Position numbers and translations under genes: made by a program. Shown in pieces: positions 43,574 to 53,130 of a stretch of 64,000 bases of DNA (within the stretch, counting starts at the first letter, position 1; every line of letters starts with the position of its first letter). This stretch comes from Symsagittifera roscoffensis (Eukaryota; Xenacoelomorpha; Acoela; Convolutidae), in assembly GCF_963678635.1 (NCBI RefSeq), contig NC_087066.1, positions 8,089,954 through 8,153,953 on the forward strand, written 5' to 3'. A model generated the notes under the pieces. It was given only the letters and a program-made list of their open reading frames with translations. It made no database searches and was not told the origin of the DNA.

Positions 43574-43714
43574 TGTTGCAATGCAAAACAAGAGTATAGA
43601 ATAAAACAAGTATAGATGCATATAAAATAAGCACAGTTGGCCAAGCGGGCTAAGACAAAGTAAGCTAACGCCGATTATATGTGTGAAATAACAGTTGACG
43701 TAGGTTCGAGTCCC
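43574..43714 (+). repeat. 5' LTR of the BEL/Pao element with tRNA-like A and B boxes
   Basis: Starts TGTTGCAATGC. Its 3' half holds GTTGGCCAAGCGGGCTAAG (A-box/D-arm like) and GGTTCGAGTCC (perfect B-box consensus) about 50 bases apart. Confidence 0.9.
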
Positions 43715-43717
43715 TTG

Positions 43718-43731
43718 TGGGGCGCCAAAAT
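43718..43731 (+). promoter_or_regulatory. Probable primer binding site of the BEL/Pao element
   Basis: TGGGGCGCCAAAAT begins three bases after the shared LTR block with TGG and runs straight into an ATG at 43732. A tRNA ending GGCGCC plus CCA would pair; the species is not identified. Confidence 0.55.
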
Positions 43732-43755
43732 ATGCTCGCTAATCTCCAAAACTGA

Positions 43756-46380
43756 TCCAAATTCGTTAAATTAATAAGAGATATTTCTCAAGTATCTTTA
43801 AGACTTAAAGAGCAAGAGAACCGTCTTAAGTTCGAACAAAGTCATCTGGAACTAGAGCAATTGGCTGAAAATCATAAAAAGCAACTAATTGAAATGGAAT
43901 TGAAAGCGTTTGAACTTGAGGACAGTTCATCTGAGGTTAGCGAGAAGGTAGCGGAAAGTAACTTAACAGGAGTAAGTCAACCTATTTCAAAGGTAGCAAC
44001 CGATCGAACTAATGATTGGGTAGACTCCGTTAGTTCACAAGCACCTCCCGACGTTGCTAGTGCGCCAGGTTTGAAGGCCTTCACTCATGTACCCATTTCG
44101 TCAGGACCGACGACTTCCGCCCTCCTTGCTCATGCAATTCACACCAGTAATAGTCATAACCATGAGCACACAGCATTGAGTGACCCTGGAATCCATACTT
44201 ATGGACATCGGGCTATGCCTCAATTTGGCAGTGCAAGCCTTTTGCCATTGCAAGCTTCTGTTTCATTCCCAGCCTCTGTTCCATTCCCAGTTAACAATAT
44301 GCATTCTAGTGCACACGTGTTACCACCACCGTCTGCTGTTCCTTTACAGACCATGAGTTCAAACATAACTAATGGTAGTTTTGCCATCGCGCAACCGGAA
44401 TCATTACCTGTCCCAATGTTACCGGCCCAACCCGGTTCTGGTTTTGTTTCTTTGTCGCCTGCATTTGCTGGTGGTGGCTTCTCATCTTCTGGAGTAAACC
44501 CAACGCCGGTTTTCTTTTCGGCACCTAATTGCCATGCAGCGCCAGTCCAGACGCAACATAATCTTCCCTTTGTTCCGCATACTGTGTCACCTAATGTCAA
44601 CGATTACTACACAAGTGATGCAAACTTATGGCGATTGGCGGCTACAACTCCAATCGTCACGCCTGCTCAGTGTTGTAATGCTGGAAACATTTTTTCTAAT
44701 GTGACAACTGTTGTCCCATCGTGTAACACCGCCGCTCCTTATACTAGTGGTGGGACTGTGTATTTTAATACTCCCCCAGTTCATCCACAACATGTTCCGC
44801 ATTTCGTCAATCATACTAATACTGGTTATCAGCCAGTCAACGAAGACTACGCACCGTCTTCTGCTTATCCGAACCAAGGTTGTTCATCGGATCGACCTCT
44901 CTCCGCTCGTGAATTGGCGGAATTATTGATGCATAGCCGCAAAGATCATCTTCCTGAATGGAAGTTAGCCCAGTTTGACGGCAACCCGTTAAACTGGCAC
45001 GAATGGTTTGGTCAGTTTAAGTCCACCGTTGATTCCGCTGTTCTCACCGATGATACGAAACTAACATACTTAAAAACGCTCGTCACAGGCAAAGCAAAAA
45101 CCGCAATTGCGGAGTTTAGTTACAGTGGCGTTATGTACAAGGATGCACTGGCCACTTTGCAACGGAAGTTTGGGCAACCACATGCCATTGTTGGTGCGCA
45201 TCTTGATAAGCTGAATACTTTTCCTCCACTTAAGATGCACAATTCGGAAAATGTCATTAGTTTCTCCTCTGCAATATCTGGCCTCGTAGCAGTTTTCAAA
45301 TCATTGTCTTTCAACGATGATCTAAAGAGTGTTAACCTGTTAAACCAAGCTGTTAGTAAACTTCCGCCTAACCTCAAGGAGGCTTGGTCAATGCATACTG
45401 TTAGACATAATTGGCAGCGACCAACACTCTTAGACTTTAACAACTGGTTGAAAGAAAAGGCCGAGGGGCATGAAAGATTACGTTTACTCAGCTCTAAGGC
45501 AAAAAACGAAGAACCGGTTAAACCAAAAACAACCAAAGTTTTTGCAGCCAATAGCCAGGTAACTAGTAAGGCTCAGGATAAGTCTAAGTTTCCGCCGTGT
45601 GTTTTGTGTAAGGGTAGTCATGCATTGTGGAATTGTGCTGTTTTTAAGGAAAAGAATGCTACTCAGCGAGCAAAATACGTAGCTGAACAAAAACTTTGCT
45701 TCGCTTGTCTCAATGGCAATCATAGTTTACGGCAATGTTCTAGAGCAAAAAAGTGCCCGAAGCCAGAATGTGATAGCACACATAATGTCTTGCTCCATGG
45801 AGCCGAAAGAATATTTCCTCGGAAGGAAAATTCAAATGTCTCGAATAAGGCTGGAACAAACAAATCCAAGGAGAATACAAACACTTCCATCCATGCCGCT
45901 GTTAGTGATGTACATGGCATTGAATCTTCTAAAGGGTTGTTGCCAATTGCAACACTTGGTGTATCCTCGGATGTAACCAGTCTCCTGACGTTGGTTCTTT
46001 GTGATAGTGCATCGACTCACTCCTGGGTGTCTTCGTCACTCGTAAACCGTCTCGGCTTAGTAGGGGAGCCCGTTAACTTGTCATTTAGTGGTTTCAATTC
46101 AACCACCGTTGTTGAGACTCAGAGGGTCAAGTTTACAGTTTCCTCCGAGCCGAATAATAGTGATTTCGTATTTTCTCTCTGTGCATATGTTAAAGACAAT
46201 ATTCGGATTGGTTCCGAATTAATCAATATTGCTGATTTGCAGAATAAATATCCACAATTAGCACCTATTAAGCCCATTCAATATACTTATGAGGACGTTG
46301 AAGTTATTATCGGACAAGACTACTACCACGCCGTTAGACCCATTGAGTTCATCTTGGGAGATGATAAAAACTCACAGTGA
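43756..46380 (+). pseudogene. gag: BEL/Pao Gag and protease
   Basis: An ATG at 43732 starts MLANLQN, then TGA (43753-43755); the same frame stays open to the TGA at 46378-46380. The N-terminus (SLRLKEQENRLKFEQSHLEL) is a likely coiled coil. A long Pro/Ser/Thr-rich stretch follows (about 44040-44860). The capsid-like domain typical of BEL Gag starts LPEWKLAQFDGNPLNWHEWF (about 44953). Zinc motifs CVLCKGSHALWNC and CFACLNGNHSLRQC lie at 45598-45740. The protease has LVLCDSASTHSWVSSSLV (about 45990) and ends near VIIGQDYYHAV. The next in-frame ATG is at 43894. Both interruptions in this frame are TGA. Confidence 0.88.
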
Positions 46381-46977
46381 TCCGTTCGCCTACCGATAGG
46401 TTGGGTCTTAAGTGGTCCGTTGCCGCCGTCCGGTAATTCTACTTCTTCGTGTTTCAAGTGTGTTGTTGAAGATTCTTCTCTGACCGACCAGATAAAATCC
46501 TGGTACGAGTTGGAATCGTATGGTGCTTTCAAAAAAGTTGATGCCCGTTCCGCCGCGGATAAACATGCTTTATCCATCCTCAATTCTGAAACCGTTCACA
46601 ATGGCGAAAGATACCTTGTGCCTATGCTTTGGATTGATAGTAATGTCAGTCTACCAAACAATTATTACTCGTCACTCGCCCAATTTAAATCATTGGAGAG
46701 AAGGTTAAGTAAAGACCCTGAGCTGCGCGAAAGATACGCAGAAACAATTAGAGAGGACATTAGGAAAGGCTATGTCGTTACCGTCGAACCGCATGATCCA
46801 CGTAAGCGTTCCGATCGCGAGTGGTATCTTCCGCACCATCCCGTTGTAAATCCGAATAAGCCGGGTAAGGTGCGCCGAGTCCTTAATGGGGCTTCTAAGT
46901 TTCACGGAACATCCTTAAATAAGTCCTTATTGGTGGGTCCTGACCTTTTTTGTGCTTTTGCGATTCCGTCAACATAA
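46381..46977 (+). pseudogene. pol: BEL/Pao reverse transcriptase, N-terminal part
   Basis: Directly after the TGA, in the same frame as Gag-protease, comes VRLPIGWVLSGPLP and an RT N-terminus with WYLPHHPVVNPNKPGKVRRV and NKSLLVGPDL. The frame is lost near 46950 in a T-rich run (CCTTTTTTGTG) and ends in TAA. Gag-pol is probably a single reading frame in an intact element (known for the BEL family). Confidence 0.85.
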
Positions 46978-47656
46978 GTACGCCGTCTCCGCGGATATAG
47001 AGGGTATGTTCCTCCAGGTAGGAGTCCTTGCCCGCGATCAAGTTTCGCTCCGTTTTTTGTGGCGGGAGGATACCACTTCCGATGTGGTAGTTCATCAGTA
47101 CACTCGCCATATATTCGGCGCACGGGATTCGCCTACGTGCGCCAATTTCGCGTTGCGAAAAACAGCAACTGATAATATGTCCACATACCCTGAGGCCGCC
47201 TCATTCGTAAATGAAAAATTTTACATGGACGATTACTTGGATTCATTCGAGAACGTTACCCAAGCAATTAAAACTAGTCGCGATTTGGTTTCCTTACTAA
47301 AATTAGGAGGATTTAATTTGACTAAATTTGTCAGTAATGCTGATGAAATCACTTCAACAATGAACCCCGAGGAATCCGAAACCTCGTTTTCACCCATCAA
47401 GGAAATTTGTAACGGTGCCGAACAATCATCACACGTCTTAGGTTTTAAGTGGGACCATGTGAAAGACACATTGGTTGTTAGCAGAGGCGTGGATCGTCCT
47501 CTCGATAAAGCAATAACTCAACGAACCGTCTTGAGTTTCGTATCTTCTGTGTTTGACCCTGTTGGGTTAGTAGCTCCATACACTGTTAGGGCCCGTCTTT
47601 TACTGAAAGATATTTGGAAAATCAAAGTTGGGACGACGAATTGCCAGAAGAGATAA
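46952..47656 (+). pseudogene. pol: BEL/Pao reverse transcriptase, catalytic part
   Basis: In the +1-shifted frame the RT continues: YAVSADIEGMFLQVGV (first catalytic Asp), VHQYTRHIFGARDSPTCANF, then NEKFYMDDYLDSF with the YMDD box (about 47215-47245) and LLKLGGFNLTKFVSN. It ends in the connection (FDPVGLVAPYTVRARLLLKD). A second shift near 47617 (GGAAAATCAAAG) moves to the last frame. Confidence 0.88.
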
Positions 47657-49848
47657 GAGATAAGTTTCTCGAGTGGCACTCCGGTCTCCCTCTCTTAGGG
47701 CAATTGACTATTCCCCGTTGTTACTTCACAGAGCCTGTTGATCAAATTGAGCTCCACATGTTCGGTGATAGCTCGCAGGACGTTTTCTGTGCTGTTGGAT
47801 TTTTGCGTGCGCGACTCGCGAGCTCGCATAAAACTCAAATATCCTTCATCTTTGGTAAAGCTCGCGTTGCGCCCATGAAAGCGCTATCTATACCGAAGCT
47901 AGAGCTTCAAGCTGCTCTGCTCGCCACACGACTAAAAGATGATATACTGACCGCACTTACCGTCTCTATTAATCATGTCTTTATGTGGACAGATAGTACA
48001 ACAGTTTTGCAGTGGCTAAACTCCACTGAAAAATTACCTGTATTCGTCGCTAATCGTGTCGGCGAAATCCTCGAGTCGACCACTATTGATGAGTGGCACC
48101 ATGTTCTGAGCGGCGATAATCCAGCTGATACCGGTACGCGGGGGATTTCTTCGGAAGCCCTCAAGGATAGCAGCTGGGTTATTGGTCCGAGCATTCTCAG
48201 GACTACTGATTGGCCGTTTATACCCGACGAACGTGTAATCAATAAAATTCGTTTGAAGGGTCCTTCTTGTGATGTTGATAATTGCTTGGAGACATCATCT
48301 TCCTTCGTCACCGATGTCACATCAATCAAACATCCCGAACACGGGTTCAATTGGGAAAGGTTCAGTTCCTTTACAAGATATAAACGAGTAGTCGCTTTTA
48401 TGTTGAGGGTTTTGCCTTCACATAAGCATTTTCGTGGTAAGGACTTACGAATCACCGACCCCACTGAACTTGATATTGCAGAAAGCAAACTGATTCATCT
48501 TGCTCAGATGGAATCCTTTCCCGTTGAGTTAAAAACACTCACCGCTGGCAAACCTATTAAGAATAGTAGTAAAATTGCCACATACTCGCCATTTATCGGT
48601 CCCGCTGGAATCATTCGTTCCACCGGACGGATTGTGCGCTTAGTGAATACCGAGTTTGATACTAAGCACCCAATAATACTCGACGCCCGACATACCTTAG
48701 TTCGTTTGTTGGCCCGCAGCCTCCACCATAAGCATTTTCATCAAGGGTTAGATTACATGCGCTCCGTTTTAAATATGAAATATGCAATACTTGGGTTGCG
48801 TCGACTACTTCGGTCTATCGAAAATCAATGTGTAACATGCCGTAAACGCAAAGCAAGCACCATCCAGCCAATTATGTCCGATTTACCGGTCGAACGTCTC
48901 GGATACAAGCAACCACCCTTCAATCATACGGGTGTGGATTACTTTGGACCGCTTTACGTTCCGGTTCGCAGAAGCACGGAAAAAAGATGGGGATTTCTTT
49001 TTACTTGCCTCACCACCAGGGCTGTACACCTTGAGATTGTACCATCTCTGGACACCAGTTCGTGTGTCATGGGCATTGAACGGTTCGTTGCGCGCCGTGG
49101 TACGCCAAGCACAATCTGGTCGGATAATGGCACGAACTTCGTTGGTGCGGAAAAGGAATTACTTGCCTGCATCAAGAGCTGGAATGGCATGGCTCCGACC
49201 ATTTTTGCACATAAAGGTGTTACTTGGAAATTTAACCCGCCAGGCGCACCTCATCATGGCGGCTCCTGGGAACGCCTCGTCCGAAGCGTGAAGCGCGTGC
49301 TGTACGATATCCTAGGCAGTAGGCGAGTCACTGAAGAGGTGTTAGGAACAACACTCTGCTTAGTTGAACAGGCTTTGAATTCGAGGCCAATCACTCCCGT
49401 TAGTACCGATTCACGTGAGTTAGAAGCGTTAACCCCAAACCATTTTTTGCTTGGACAACATGCCACAAGCTTTCCTTCGCTTTTACCCGGGGAGCACTTC
49501 GATCACAAGAAAAGGTACGTGCGAGCGCAGTCATATGCTAACGCGATTTGGTCTCGTTGGCTTCGAGAATATGTTCCCTCGCTGAATAAGCGTGTCAAGT
49601 GGCACACTCATTCTGACTTCACTCTTAAAACAGGCGATCTCGTGTGGGTGATTGAGCCCGATAGTCCGCGTGGGTACTACCCTCTCGCCCGAATCGTCAA
49701 GCTAAACTACGGACAGGACGGTTGCGCCCGATCCGCCCTTGTCAGGACCGCAACCCGTGAAGTCACGCGGCCGACCGTTAAGCTCGCTCCGGTTCTTCCT
49801 TCTTCAGGTGGGGAGGATGTTGCAATGCAAAACAAGAGTATAGAATAA
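47614..49848 (+). CDS. pol: BEL/Pao RNase H and integrase
   Basis: 744 open codons. RNase H: LHMFGDSSQDVFCAVG (Asp), IPKLELQAALLATRL (Glu), MWTDSTTVLQWL (Asp) and VLSGDNPADTGTRG (Asp). Integrase: zinc domain LHHKHFHQGLDYMRS then ENQCVTCRKRK; DDE core GVDYFGPL, IWSDNGTNFVGAEKE and HHGGSWERLVRSVKRVL, all intact; then a C-terminal part with GDLVWVIEPDSPRGYYPLAR. This would integrate the element cDNA. The frame enters the 3' LTR for its last ten codons. It is the best preserved coding region of the window, but lacks its own start because it is the end of a polyprotein. Confidence 0.92.
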   Translation: MENQSWDDELPEEIRDKFLEWHSGLPLLGQLTIPRCYFTEPVDQIELHMFGDSSQDVFCAVGFLRARLASSHKTQISFIFGKARVAPMKALSIPKLELQAALLATRLKDDILTALTVSINHVFMWTDSTTVLQWLNSTEKLPVFVANRVGEILESTTIDEWHHVLSGDNPADTGTRGISSEALKDSSWVIGPSILRTTDWPFIPDERVINKIRLKGPSCDVDNCLETSSSFVTDVTSIKHPEHGFNWERFSSFTRYKRVVAFMLRVLPSHKHFRGKDLRITDPTELDIAESKLIHLAQMESFPVELKTLTAGKPIKNSSKIATYSPFIGPAGIIRSTGRIVRLVNTEFDTKHPIILDARHTLVRLLARSLHHKHFHQGLDYMRSVLNMKYAILGLRRLLRSIENQCVTCRKRKASTIQPIMSDLPVERLGYKQPPFNHTGVDYFGPLYVPVRRSTEKRWGFLFTCLTTRAVHLEIVPSLDTSSCVMGIERFVARRGTPSTIWSDNGTNFVGAEKELLACIKSWNGMAPTIFAHKGVTWKFNPPGAPHHGGSWERLVRSVKRVLYDILGSRRVTEEVLGTTLCLVEQALNSRPITPVSTDSRELEALTPNHFLLGQHATSFPSLLPGEHFDHKKRYVRAQSYANAIWSRWLREYVPSLNKRVKWHTHSDFTLKTGDLVWVIEPDSPRGYYPLARIVKLNYGQDGCARSALVRTATREVTRPTVKLAPVLPSSGGEDVAMQNKSIE

Positions 49849-49958
49849 AACAAGTATAGATGCATATAAAATAAGCACAGTTGGCCAAGCGGGCTAAGAC
49901 AAAGTAAGCTAACGCCGATTATATGTGTGAAATAACAGTTGACGTAGGTTCGAGTCCC
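49818..49958 (+). repeat. 3' LTR of the BEL/Pao element
   Basis: Identical by eye to 43574-43714. It overlaps the end of the integrase frame: the last ten codons and the stop (49846-49848) are encoded by the LTR. Confidence 0.9.
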
Positions 49959-50606
49959 CCACCTGCCCATGTATTAATATACTAAAAACGGGGGTTACAT
50001 CCTATTTTAACTGTTTTTTGGTTCTAATTTGGTTCAGCCTTGATTAAGGTTGACCGCCAAAAAGAGCAATTTGTCTCAAGGACATTACCGACCGGTTCTT
50101 GTGGCTAGCTTGCGCCGTTTTGTACCAAAAACGGACAGATGATAAAAATGTTATATGATGTTCAGATCAATAGAAATAATGCCGAAATTAATTTATTGAC
50201 CGAGTTATTTGCCGAGAAATATCTCTTATTAATTTAACGAGTTTGGATCAGTTTTGGAGATTAGCGAGCATAAATATTTCGATTGTCAAAATCTACTAAC
50301 CGAAGCAAGTCGTTATTCGTCACTGATATGAGAGACTAATTTTGGAAAGATACGTTTTTATTCTTAGCAAAGGATCTTATCTTATTGCAGAATGTCTTAG
50401 TGCGTTGAAGTTAGAGCTGATTTTTCTAGAGCTAGTCAGATGGTAAAATTTTGGCTTCTTCAGATCAAAGGTCCAAAACAAAGCTCTTTATAACTGTTTT
50501 TTTTACTGAAAAGTTTTGATCAAACTTTTATTCATGCTTCACTAAAGCTACAAATTCAAAAACTGCTGTAGTTAATATGTGTTTTCAGGTGAAAACCTTT
50601 GACCTT
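49959..50606. other. No gene seen apart from the 58-bp inverted gag copy
   Basis: Sequence between the BEL element and the serine protease homolog exon. Nothing else is recognisable. Confidence 0.5.
50214..50271 (-). repeat. 58-bp inverted copy of the BEL/Pao gag start
   Basis: On the minus strand this reads ATGCTCGCTAATCTCCAAAA... to ...GATATTTCTC, matching 43732-43789 at 57 of 58 bases. Homology begins exactly at the gag ATG. It keeps the early TGA. It lies about 255 bases past the 3' LTR. Confidence 0.9.
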
Positions 50607-51360
50607 CTAGTTTTTTGACATAACATCCCGAATCCATTTGATATGTGGGCTGACTCTGGCAAAGGCACTTCCATCATTGCACTTTTCGAGCGAGGCCGGA
50701 GGTTTGGGAGAATCGGAGCCAGATCGAGATGAAGACCCAACCGAATAGGAAGAGGAGGAAGAAAACGGGGAAGGAGAACGAGACGAATGCGAGGAATGCG
50801 GCGAATGCGACCTTTTTGAATGTTGTCCTGATTGAGATGAGAGCCCTGAATGAGGTGAATCAGATGAATGTGACGCCGAACGAGCTAAATTGCCTGGTTG
50901 TGTGAATTCAACTCCTTCGAAACTATTTCCCATGCTAGCTTCTTTTTCAGTACTAATTTTGTTATGACTAAAGAAATAACTAGCAACTCCGTAAAGACAA
51001 GATGGTTGTAAAATGAATCCACGTTCTGTTGAGCAACCAATTCCATAAAGAGGTCCCCCTTCGTCCTGGAAACACATATTGGAATCATCGATAACATTTT
51101 CGGTACAGATATCGCCAGCTGGGCATGCGTTCCACGAGAAGGGGTTGTGTCGTTCGAAAACAGTCTCGTACAGGGGGAGTTCCTGAAGCGTTCTTGCAAT
51201 ATGCATTTTGGAACTGTGCATGGTTCCCATACCGCAAGCGGCCAAGGGTACTCCCAGGGTGGGCTCGTTTGTACAGATGGGAAGGGGTATGGCTTCGTCC
51301 AGTTTGTACTTCAGTTTGAGCAGGGCGATGTTATTCTTGGGTCGTTTAGAGAGTGAATAT
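50607..51360 (-). CDS. Serine protease homolog, C-terminal exon (Asp and Ser sites replaced)
   Basis: Last exon of a trypsin-fold (S1) gene: acceptor TTTCTTTCAG before 51360, stop TAG at 50609-50607. It opens YSLSKRPKNNIALLKLKYKL, the strand with catalytic Asp-102, here Asn (NNIALL for the usual NDIALL). It continues PICTNEPTLGVPLAACGMG, a Cys-containing loop, and NMCFQDEGGPLYGIGC, where catalytic Ser-195 is Glu (DEGGPL for DSGGPL). After LYGVASYFFSHNK comes a ~60-residue Ser/His/Pro-rich insert, then the final helix NDGSAFARVSPHIKWIRDVM. A protein of this type is a non-catalytic serine protease homolog, probably secreted. The exon with the His site is not upstream on this strand before the gap at 51671. 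Confidence 0.85.
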
Positions 51361-51429
51361 CTGAAAGAAAATATTGTAAATGGTGAGATTAAAATGAAAA
51401 TTAAAATGAAGCCGGAGTATCAATTATAA

Positions 51430-51670
51430 CAGCAAGGGTGGATCTAGGATTTTCTCGAGGAGGGGGGGGGGGGGGGGACGGATTTTCAAAAAATTTTCGA
51501 ACATTTGTCGACTTTTTTTAGGTCGACCAAATTGATTTTTCCAAAGCACTACAAAGACCCTGTTTCGGGCCAAATTTCAAAAAACAGGCCGAAAAGGGCG
51601 TTTTTAGGCACTTTTTGGAACATTTTGTCCAAAAAATCGCGTTTTTTCGGCGCGCGCTACCCTCTCAAAA
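51430..51670. repeat. GGTGGATCTAGGATTTT-G(n) repeat next to the gap
   Basis: GGGTGGATCTAGGATTTTCT followed by G16 (51462-51477) resembles the end of a widespread type of short DNA-transposon repeat. The other end is probably in or past the gap. Low detail is possible because of the missing sequence. Confidence 0.4.
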
Positions 51671-51870
51671 NNNNNNNNNNNNNNNNNNNNNNNNNNNNNN
51701 NNNNNNNNNNNNNNNNNNNNNNNNNNNNNNNNNNNNNNNNNNNNNNNNNNNNNNNNNNNNNNNNNNNNNNNNNNNNNNNNNNNNNNNNNNNNNNNNNNNN
51801 NNNNNNNNNNNNNNNNNNNNNNNNNNNNNNNNNNNNNNNNNNNNNNNNNNNNNNNNNNNNNNNNNNNNNN
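51671..51870. other. Assembly gap of 200 N
   Basis: Exactly 200 N, a usual placeholder for unknown gap size. The right flank starts with C15 (51871-51885) and the left has G16 at 51462-51477, so homopolymers probably broke the assembly. Order and orientation across the gap are not guaranteed. Confidence 0.98.
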
Positions 51871-51885
51871 CCCCCCCCCCCCCCC

Positions 51886-53130
51886 AGATGGTTATATGTA
51901 GCGGACAAAAAACCACGGTGGGAATGGCTCCGAAGCCATTTATTTATACTATCGTACCCAAACCAAGGGAATGAGACCAAGAGCTGCTTATGTAAGTCTA
52001 CAATTCCATATTCTACAGCCCTAAAATGATCCCTTATTACCCATGTATAGCACTCGAAGCAGATATTACTTTGAAATGTTGTCTGGGGATGGCAGGCCAC
52101 TTTTACTACCTCGTCCGCCACCCCCTACCCCCTACATGTAATGCCTCTCCCAACATCCCCTCCCCTACATCCTTTTGTGATCATTTTTAAACGAAACCAC
52201 CATTGACATGCAATGATGAGTCATCAATTCGCTTTTTGATTTACGAATTTCATCATCAATCACATTTTTGTGGTGTTGAGCGAGGCGTTCAAAATAATAT
52301 ACTGTTGTAATCATAATTTGATCGTTTGGAGGGATAGTTCTTTGGTCTCTGTTGATAAAATTAAATTTACCAAAAAATCATCTCCAATAGACTTATAACA
52401 TCTATTTGTTATTTGTATACCAATGTCATATATACTAAGACCTTCATCAGTTTGGTTGAGAAATGAAGTAGCCTTGAAGGTTCCTGAAATAGACTAGTTG
52501 AACAGATTAATGTTCGAAGTTTGTTCATGCGCCATTGCGAAAGAAAGATCTTTTTGTCAACAAAATCTTTTTCTCGGCAGATTGTCCTATTGACTGGCTC
52601 CAGGCGGATTCGATGTCCACATGGAATAATATTTTAGCTATCACGCACAATTTTTAGAAGACAAGATTTTCAGAAACTTTTAATATTGTTGGAATTAATT
52701 TTAAATTAATTAAAAGCGCGTTTTACTCAACTGAGAGCACTTTTGTCACCGAACAAAAATCAAGTTTTCATGGCGGAGCTAAAAAAAATGCGTATCATAC
52801 AATTTTCATGAGTGAAAATAGTATGAAAAGTATTTTTTTTTCAAAAATTTTTTTGACCTATTAGAAATCCTTTTAAATGGTTTTTCATATATTTTATACA
52901 AGCTTAAAACGATGCAGAGAGTGTGTTTTGCGCCTAAAAATAACTTTTGTTACCAAAAAATAGTTTATTCAATTCAAAAAATAATACAATTTATACGTAT
53001 GAAAATCAATTTGTTTTCAAAAAAAAACAAGCATTTTGAAAAAACTCAACTGTTTTCACGCTTTCAAATTAAAATATACAAGTTCAATCAATTTTTCGTT
53101 CAATGAGAAGTCTCCAGTTTACTCTTTCTG
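51886..53130. other. No gene seen
   Basis: Open frames here (for example 52121-51886 minus, 52912-53106 plus) carry no known motif. Confidence 0.5.

Larger units (their letters stand above)
43574..49958 (+). mobile_element. BEL/Pao LTR retrotransposon, nearly full length
   Basis: Two identical 141-bp direct repeats (43574-43714, 49818-49958) bound gag, protease, RT, RNase H and integrase in BEL/Pao order. The primer site follows the 5' LTR. Pol is interrupted by one in-frame TGA (46378-46380) and by frameshifts near 46950 and 47617; otherwise all catalytic motifs are present, so decay is light. The LTR begins TG but the shared block ends in CCC, not CA, and no target duplication was found, so the 3' end may be clipped. 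Confidence 0.92.

Noticed and set aside
44220-44877. Minus-strand frames inside the BEL/Pao gag
   Set aside because: Antisense shadows of a Pro/Ser/Thr-rich coding stretch; no motif of their own.
51665-52121. Open frames running through the N gap
   Set aside because: The frame exists only because N codons contain no stops.
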